Assembly: GCA_043822885.1 (NCBI GenBank)
Contig: JBDRBI010000076.1
Coordinates: 1-9,461, forward strand
DNA from: Aadella sp043822885
Lineage (GTDB): Bacteria; Omnitrophota; Gorgyraeia; Tantalellales; Tantalellaceae
Reading direction: 5' to 3'
Length of the DNA stretch: 9,461 bases
Positions 5,294-9,461 of the stretch are shown piece by piece. The notes under the pieces are model-generated. The model was given only the letters and a program-made list of their open reading frames with translations, did no database searches and was not told where the DNA came from. The position numbers and the translations under genes are program-made. Positions within the stretch are counted from its first letter, which is position 1, and every line of letters begins with the position of its first letter.

Positions 5294-5689
5294 TTATCTG
5301 TGCGCTATACAGGAGATCTCTATGTTAGCGCCTTTTGGAAGTCCGGACGCGCCGATAACGGCTCTGGCAGGTTTTACTCCTGCGGAAAATCTGGATGAAT
5401 ATATTTTGTTCATTTTCGAAAAATCATCAAGATCTCTCAAATACACATCGACTTTCACCACATTATCTAAACTTAATCCGGCAGCTTCAAGTATCTTCTC
5501 AACATTATCCAAAACTTGAGTTGTCTCTTCCTCTATCCCGCCCTTATCCGCGGAAATATTATCGTCCGAACATTGGGGCACCTGCCCTGACACAAAAACA
5601 AGTTCCCCTACGGAAACCGCTTGTGAATAGGGTCCCACAGGCGAGGGAGCTTCAAATGTCTTTATTTCTTTTTTTCTTAAATTTACCAT
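5294..5689 (-). CDS. ridA: RidA family reactive enamine/imine deaminase
   Basis: RidA hydrolyses reactive 2-aminoacrylate and other enamine/imine intermediates released by PLP enzymes, giving keto acids and ammonia; it acts in the cytosol as a trimer. The 131 residues cover the complete YjgF/YER057c/UK114 fold: PSPVGPYSQAV (15-25), FVSGQVP (32-38), and KPARAVIGASGLPKGANIEI (106-125). R109 corresponds to the essential substrate-binding arginine and E124 to the conserved acid near the C-terminus, so an active deaminase is expected. ATG at 5687-5689 lies only 6 bases after the rpoD stop and has no good ribosome site, which suggests translation coupled to rpoD. The N-terminus (MVNLRKKEIKT) is slightly extended. 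Family call is firm. Confidence 0.95.
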   Translation of the reverse strand: MVNLRKKEIKTFEAPSPVGPYSQAVSVGELVFVSGQVPQCSDDNISADKGGIEEETTQVLDNVEKILEAAGLSLDNVVKVDVYLRDLDDFSKMNKIYSSRFSAGVKPARAVIGASGLPKGANIEISCIAHR

Positions 5690-5695
5690 ACGGGA

Positions 5696-7261
5696 TCACG
5701 AGAATTCCATATCAAGAAAATTCTTTAGTTTCTTAGCTCTTATGGGATGTCGAAGTTTTTTTAGAGCCTTTGCTTCTATCTGTCTTACCCTTTCTCTTGT
5801 AACATGAAATATCTTTCCGACTTCTTCGAGCGTTCTGGAATATCCGTCCCCTATACCGAACCTCAAGGTAAGCACTTTCTGTTCTCTTTCCGTAAGCGTC
5901 TCCAGAACCTCATCCATTTGTTCTTTGAGCATAGAATACGCCGTCGCATTCGCGGGAGAAACAGAAGATTTGTCTTCTATAAAATCACCGAAACTTGTGT
6001 CCCCTTCATCTCCTATCGGGGTTTCCAAAGAAATAGGATGCTGCGCTATCTTGATTATCCCTCTTACTTTTTCAACTGGAAGTTTCATCGCCGATGAGAT
6101 CTCTTCCGGGGTGGGCTCTCTTCCGTTCTCCTGAACCAGGGATCTGGACACCCTTACAAGCTTGTTTATTGTTTCTGTCATATGCACAGGTATTCTTATC
6201 GTCCTGGACTGATCGGCTATCGACCTGGTTATTGCTTGTCTTATCCACCATGTAGCGTATGTACTGAATTTATAACCTCTTTCATACTCAAACTTATCAA
6301 CGGCTTTCATCAAACCCATATTACCCTCTTGTATAAGATCCAGAAATGACAGCCCTCTGTTCGTATATTTCTTGGCTATACTGACAACTAAACGCAAATT
6401 CGCAGCTACAAGCTCTTTTTTTGACTTTGAATATTCCACTTCTATTTCACGAAGGATATTCGCGTCCTCAACAACATCTCCGGGAGATCTGCCGAGTTTT
6501 CGCGCGAGACTTTTTAAACGGTTCTCGGTTTCCTTGAGCTCTTTTTTTCTTCTGGTCTTTTTTAGCTTCTCGACCTTATTCTTTAGGCGCTTTGACTCCT
6601 CCATGGGCCCTGAGATCTCTTCATAAACTTTTTCTATCAAACCGATAGCAACTTTAAGCTTTACCATCAGTTTGCATATAGTCTCTTCTTTTTTTGAAAG
6701 CCTTATTCGTTTTATTAGATCTTTTTTTCGATCCTTCAGTTTTTCGGGATCAGCCCCGGGCGGAGCATCGATGACCTCATCCATGTTAAAATCATTCGTC
6801 ATCACATCTTCTATTCTTTCTATTATCATTTTTCGGCCAAGCTTGGCTCTAAAAACTATTTCCTTGAACTCTTTTTCCTTGGTCTTTATCCTTTTCGCCA
6901 GCTCTAGCTCTTCACTGCGGGTTAAAAGAGGGATCTGGCCCATTTGCTTAAGATACATTTTAACGGGATCGTCTATCTGCACGAATTTACGTACCGCGAC
7001 TTTTTTTTGGTCTCTTTTGATGGCAAGCGGTATCTTCTCGAGATCTTCTTCCGATTCTACCACTTTTATATCGGCGCTATGCAAAGCCACCATGACCTCA
7101 TCTATTTCGGATGAGGAAACCACTTCATCCGGCAAAACATCATTAATTTCGTCATAACTCAAAAATCCTTTATCTTTACCGGATTTTATGAGTTCCCTGA
7201 CGATCGCTGATTTATTAGACTCTGCTTCCGGGGCTTCTTCCTCTTTCTTTTTTCTTACCAT
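5696..7261 (-). CDS. rpoD: RNA polymerase principal sigma factor (sigma-70/RpoD)
   Basis: This 521-residue protein directs RNA polymerase to housekeeping promoters. Region 1.1 is residues about 18-85. Region 1.2 starts at DPVKMYLKQMGQIPLLT (98-114). A Lys/Glu-rich non-conserved segment fills about 130-280. Region 2 runs from ELVAANLRLVVSIAKKY (283-299) through the core-binding GLSFLDLIQEGN and the -10-reading YATWWIRQAITRSIADQ (335-351). Region 3 follows IRIPVHM, and region 4.2 holds the helix-turn-helix TLEEVGKIFHVTRERVRQIE (477-496). With region 1.1 present this is the primary sigma, not an alternative one, and it fits the TATAAT promoter seen before the CAT tRNA. It starts 2 bases after dnaG stops, with AAAGG about 10 bases ahead, so it is co-transcribed with the primase gene. 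Confidence 0.98.
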   Translation of the reverse strand: MVRKKKEEEAPEAESNKSAIVRELIKSGKDKGFLSYDEINDVLPDEVVSSSEIDEVMVALHSADIKVVESEEDLEKIPLAIKRDQKKVAVRKFVQIDDPVKMYLKQMGQIPLLTRSEELELAKRIKTKEKEFKEIVFRAKLGRKMIIERIEDVMTNDFNMDEVIDAPPGADPEKLKDRKKDLIKRIRLSKKEETICKLMVKLKVAIGLIEKVYEEISGPMEESKRLKNKVEKLKKTRRKKELKETENRLKSLARKLGRSPGDVVEDANILREIEVEYSKSKKELVAANLRLVVSIAKKYTNRGLSFLDLIQEGNMGLMKAVDKFEYERGYKFSTYATWWIRQAITRSIADQSRTIRIPVHMTETINKLVRVSRSLVQENGREPTPEEISSAMKLPVEKVRGIIKIAQHPISLETPIGDEGDTSFGDFIEDKSSVSPANATAYSMLKEQMDEVLETLTEREQKVLTLRFGIGDGYSRTLEEVGKIFHVTRERVRQIEAKALKKLRHPIRAKKLKNFLDMEFS

Positions 7262-7263
7262 AT

Positions 7264-9015
7264 TTATGCGACCTTTTTTTTGTGTTTTTCCGCGATCCTT
7301 CCTATTAATTGATCTATTTCCGCGGTGTTTTTATTTTTTTGCGCCTCTTTTAATTTTTGAGAAAGTTCCGTTAACTCTTCTTCCCGATTTTCCTTTTTAA
7401 CACAAAAGATACAGTCCTTCAAAGCCTTTGTCTCATTATAGGCGATATCCGTTCCCGCGACAGCTTGCGCTATAACATCTCTTATCTCTCTTTCGGCGAA
7501 ATGCCCGATAAGTTTGCCCGGGTCTACTTTTTCCTTCCCGGAGTCATAGATCTCGCCTGCAGCCCGCAAAGCTTTTCTTATATCCTCGTCCCTGAATTTT
7601 TCAACGCCGAGTTCCTCTATTATCGTGTAGTAAAAAGCTTTGTTCACCAAGGCTAACCCCAAAAGATGCACTTCGCTTTTTCTGTAAGGATTAGAAACCC
7701 GCGTGTTTTTTTCCGCTGTTTTATCGTTATACGAATACTCTTTTTTGCCTTTTTTCATCTCATAACGCAGAGAGGCTTCATCCACCGCCAGTCTTTCGCC
7801 CATTGTCTTAAGATAATCAGACCTTACTACCATATTTTTGACCTTGGATATTGTAGGCAGCATTTCACCCGTTATCGCCCCGACATCTCTCTTCCCGAAC
7901 TTTTTTATTAAAAGATCCAGCTTGTAATCCAAAAGGTCTTTAGCTGAATCCAAATGTTTCTCGAAATTTTCAGGTCCTTTCTTCCGAATAAAACTATCCG
8001 GATCTTCTCCTTCGGGTAATGTCACGATCTTTACCTTTATCCCTTCTTCTATCAAAATATCCAGACCTCTCAAGCTGGCTCTTTCTCCCGCCTGATCCGC
8101 GTCAAAGACCATAACAGCCGTATCCGTATACTTTTTGATCATAGACGCCTGATGAGGCGTGATAGCGGTTCCCGAAGCGGCAACTATATTCTCTATACCA
8201 TACTGCCCGGGAATAACAACATCCATATACCCTTCGGTTATAATGACAAACCCTTTTTCGCGTATCGCTTTTTTGCTGAAGTTCAACCCGTAAAGAACGT
8301 TACCTTTTGTATATACAAGTGTCTCCGGAGAATTTATATATTTCGGGAGAGAGTTATCCATCACTCTGCCCCCGAATCCTAAGACGCTGTCCCTCTCGTT
8401 AAAAATAGGGAACATGATCCTGTTCCGGAATCTGTCGTAGTCTCCTTTTCCTTTGTCACTTGCAATAGTAAGTCCGGCTTTTTTCAAAAGCATAGGCGGG
8501 ACTTTTTTTGTTTCACAATATTTCTTGAATCCCTCCCATTCATCCGGAGCATACCCTATCTTAAATTTCTTTACGATCTCGTCCGTAAATCCTCTTTTTT
8601 TTAGGTAGTCTAATGCCTTTTTGCCTTTTTTGTCCCTTAGACATCTCTGATAAAAAACAGAAGCAAAGAGATTTACCTTGTAAAGCTGCCCCGCCAAAGA
8701 AGTCTTTTGCTCGTTCTCCCGCTTATACTTCGGAAGTTCTATCCCGCATTTTGCGGCCGCTTTCTCTACGGCTTCCGGAAACGATAAGTTCTCGTACTGC
8801 ATTATGAAACCTATCGCGTTCCCGCCGGCTGAACATCCAAAGCAATGATATATCTGTTTTTCGGGACTTACGACAAACGACGGCGTTTTTTCGTTATGGA
8901 ACGGACAGCACGCTTTAAAATTTCTGCCGCTCTTTTTTAATTGCGCGTATTCCGAAATGACTTCCACTATATCTAACGCGTCAATTATTCTGTCGATCGT
9001 TTCCTGTGGTATCAT
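7264..9015 (-). CDS. dnaG: DNA primase
   Basis: DnaG makes RNA primers at the replication fork. The 583 residues show an N-terminal CHC2 zinc ribbon with C37, H40 (CPFH), C58 and C61 (CFGC), then the RNA-polymerase-like basic region YDRFRNRIMFPIFN (193-206) and GFGGRVM. The Toprim domain has the catalytic TEGYMDV (E261), the SGTA loop and FDADQAGERA with D305/D307, then EGEDPD. A C-terminal Lys/Glu-rich helical domain (about 450-583) would bind the DnaB helicase. Start: ATG 9013-9015 gives the family-standard MIPQETIDRI; the reading frame stays open 44 codons further upstream only because it runs through a GC-rich repeat. It sits two bases ahead of rpoD, as in the classical macromolecular-synthesis operon. 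Confidence 0.97.
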   Translation of the reverse strand: MIPQETIDRIIDALDIVEVISEYAQLKKSGRNFKACCPFHNEKTPSFVVSPEKQIYHCFGCSAGGNAIGFIMQYENLSFPEAVEKAAAKCGIELPKYKRENEQKTSLAGQLYKVNLFASVFYQRCLRDKKGKKALDYLKKRGFTDEIVKKFKIGYAPDEWEGFKKYCETKKVPPMLLKKAGLTIASDKGKGDYDRFRNRIMFPIFNERDSVLGFGGRVMDNSLPKYINSPETLVYTKGNVLYGLNFSKKAIREKGFVIITEGYMDVVIPGQYGIENIVAASGTAITPHQASMIKKYTDTAVMVFDADQAGERASLRGLDILIEEGIKVKIVTLPEGEDPDSFIRKKGPENFEKHLDSAKDLLDYKLDLLIKKFGKRDVGAITGEMLPTISKVKNMVVRSDYLKTMGERLAVDEASLRYEMKKGKKEYSYNDKTAEKNTRVSNPYRKSEVHLLGLALVNKAFYYTIIEELGVEKFRDEDIRKALRAAGEIYDSGKEKVDPGKLIGHFAEREIRDVIAQAVAGTDIAYNETKALKDCIFCVKKENREEELTELSQKLKEAQKNKNTAEIDQLIGRIAEKHKKKVA

Positions 9016-9022
9016 ATCGTTT

Positions 9023-9099
9023 TCCGCCTGCCCCCGTAGGGGGTGATCCGCCTGCCCCCGTGCATGTTTTCGAAGAAAACAACGTGGGGCCTGGGGGTG
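9023..9099. repeat. GC-rich repeat/palindrome element between nif3 and dnaG
   Basis: This spacer is strikingly richer in C and G than the surroundings. TCCGCCTGCCCCCGT occurs at 9023-9037 and again at 9047-9061, 24 bases apart. CCCCC-GTA-GGGGG (9031-9043) and GTTTTC-GAA-GAAAAC (9065-9079) are hairpins, and outer CCCC/GGGG pairs flank the second. It looks like a dispersed intergenic (REP-like) element inserted in the nif3-dnaG spacer. It supplies the weak purine stretch before the dnaG ATG and may affect dnaG translation or messenger stability. Confidence 0.62.
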
Positions 9100-9113
9100 C
9101 CTCTTTACTTGTT

Positions 9114-9461
9114 TTATTTTCTGCGGATACGTTTGAACCCCGAACACTCGATAAAATTAAGTTTCCCTTTTTTCTCTATGGCATCAAATAAAATGTTCAT
9201 ACCCAGAGTGTCGCTTGAAATGTGTCCGGCTATCACATAGTTAATGAATTCAGACCCCGCAATCTTAAAAGAAGATTCCTTGCAATGCATACCGACTATT
9301 GTTTTTACTCCCGATTGAGAAAGCCTTGAGAACATCTTATCCGGACCCGATGTCCCTCCGGTCATATCCACGAATATCTTGCCGGCATTATCTTTTTCTT
9401 TTCCCACGAGAATGAAAGGTCCGGCGCTTTCTTTGATCGCGCGTCTGTATTCGGGTATTTT
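9114..9461 (-). CDS. Nif3-like dinuclear metal-centre protein, C-terminal part (cut by window edge)
   Basis: Nif3/YbgI/YqfO proteins form hexamers with a two-metal site; their biological substrate is unsettled. Here 115 codons of the C-terminal part are visible and the frame is open to the window edge. AGKIFVDMTGGTSGPD, then VGMHCKESSF, then the metal-site motif AGHISSDTLG and the final CSGFKRIRRK match the long clostridial-type Nif3 subfamily. The usual Glu of the GHxxxE ligand pair is Asp here, as I recall for this subfamily. A possible internal GTG at 9405-9407 is not the real start because similarity continues upstream. Nif3 genes often sit next to rpoD/dnaG, as here; dnaG begins 98 bases downstream with no terminator in between. 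Confidence 0.85.
   Translation of the reverse strand, partial: KIPEYRRAIKESAGPFILVGKEKDNAGKIFVDMTGGTSGPDKMFSRLSQSGVKTIVGMHCKESSFKIAGSEFINYVIAGHISSDTLGMNILFDAIEKKGKLNFIECSGFKRIRRK

Noticed and set aside
9016..9147. Upstream extension of DnaG by 44 residues
   Set aside because: It is encoded by the GC-rich repeat, looks unlike any primase, and the ATG at 9013-9015 gives the standard primase N-terminus.

Overview
Every gene supported in this window lies on the minus strand, so transcription runs from position 9461 towards 1. The content is bacterial housekeeping: DNA primase, the principal sigma factor, D-aminoacyl-tRNA deacylase, a PfkA-family phosphofructokinase, RidA, an FAH-family hydrolase, an RNase HI-family protein and two tRNAs with encoded CCA ends. 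The DNA is AT-rich with purine-rich Shine-Dalgarno sites, and the coding strand uses many Lys and Glu codons. I infer an uncultivated Gram-negative-type lineage, perhaps Omnitrophota or a relative. That placement is an impression from gene style and is not proven by the sequence.

Layout in the direction of transcription. (1) 9461-9114: C-terminal part of a Nif3-like metal-centre protein. A GC-rich repeat-bearing spacer (9016-9113) follows. (2) 9015-4515: a tight run of dnaG, rpoD, ridA and a fumarylacetoacetate-hydrolase-family gene, probably one operon centred on the macromolecular-synthesis pair dnaG-rpoD. (3) 4514-4232: a 283-base non-coding spacer with a large imperfect inverted repeat and short tandem repeats. 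(4) 4231-1780: dtd, a small cupin, a secreted protein of unknown function and a phosphofructokinase, coupled by overlapping or nearly overlapping stop and start codons. (5) 1779-1510: a non-coding stretch with several hairpins just after pfk, then phased A-tracts and a promoter. (6) 1509-1438: a 23-codon gene for an extremely lysine-rich peptide built from 15-base repeats, followed by an intrinsic terminator. (7) 1376-1044: a very good promoter, a tRNA with anticodon CAT and tRNA-Val(CAC); each tRNA 3' end is fused to a copy of the same ~55-base hairpin-forming repeat. (8) 896-1: a coiled-coil/C4 zinc-ribbon protein overlapping the start of a truncated RNase HI-family gene.

The genes combine replication and transcription initiation (dnaG, rpoD), quality control of charged tRNA and reactive metabolites (dtd, ridA, the FAH-family enzyme), glycolysis (pfk) and translation (tRNAs). 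Nif3, zinc-ribbon and RNase HI genes are also neighbours in other phyla; here they flank the block on its two sides.

The least explained items are the lysine-rich mini-gene with its own promoter and terminator, the paired repeat abutting both tRNA CCA ends, the structured region after pfk, and the inverted-repeat element upstream of dtd. None is proof of a new system, but each is concrete enough to search for in related genomes.
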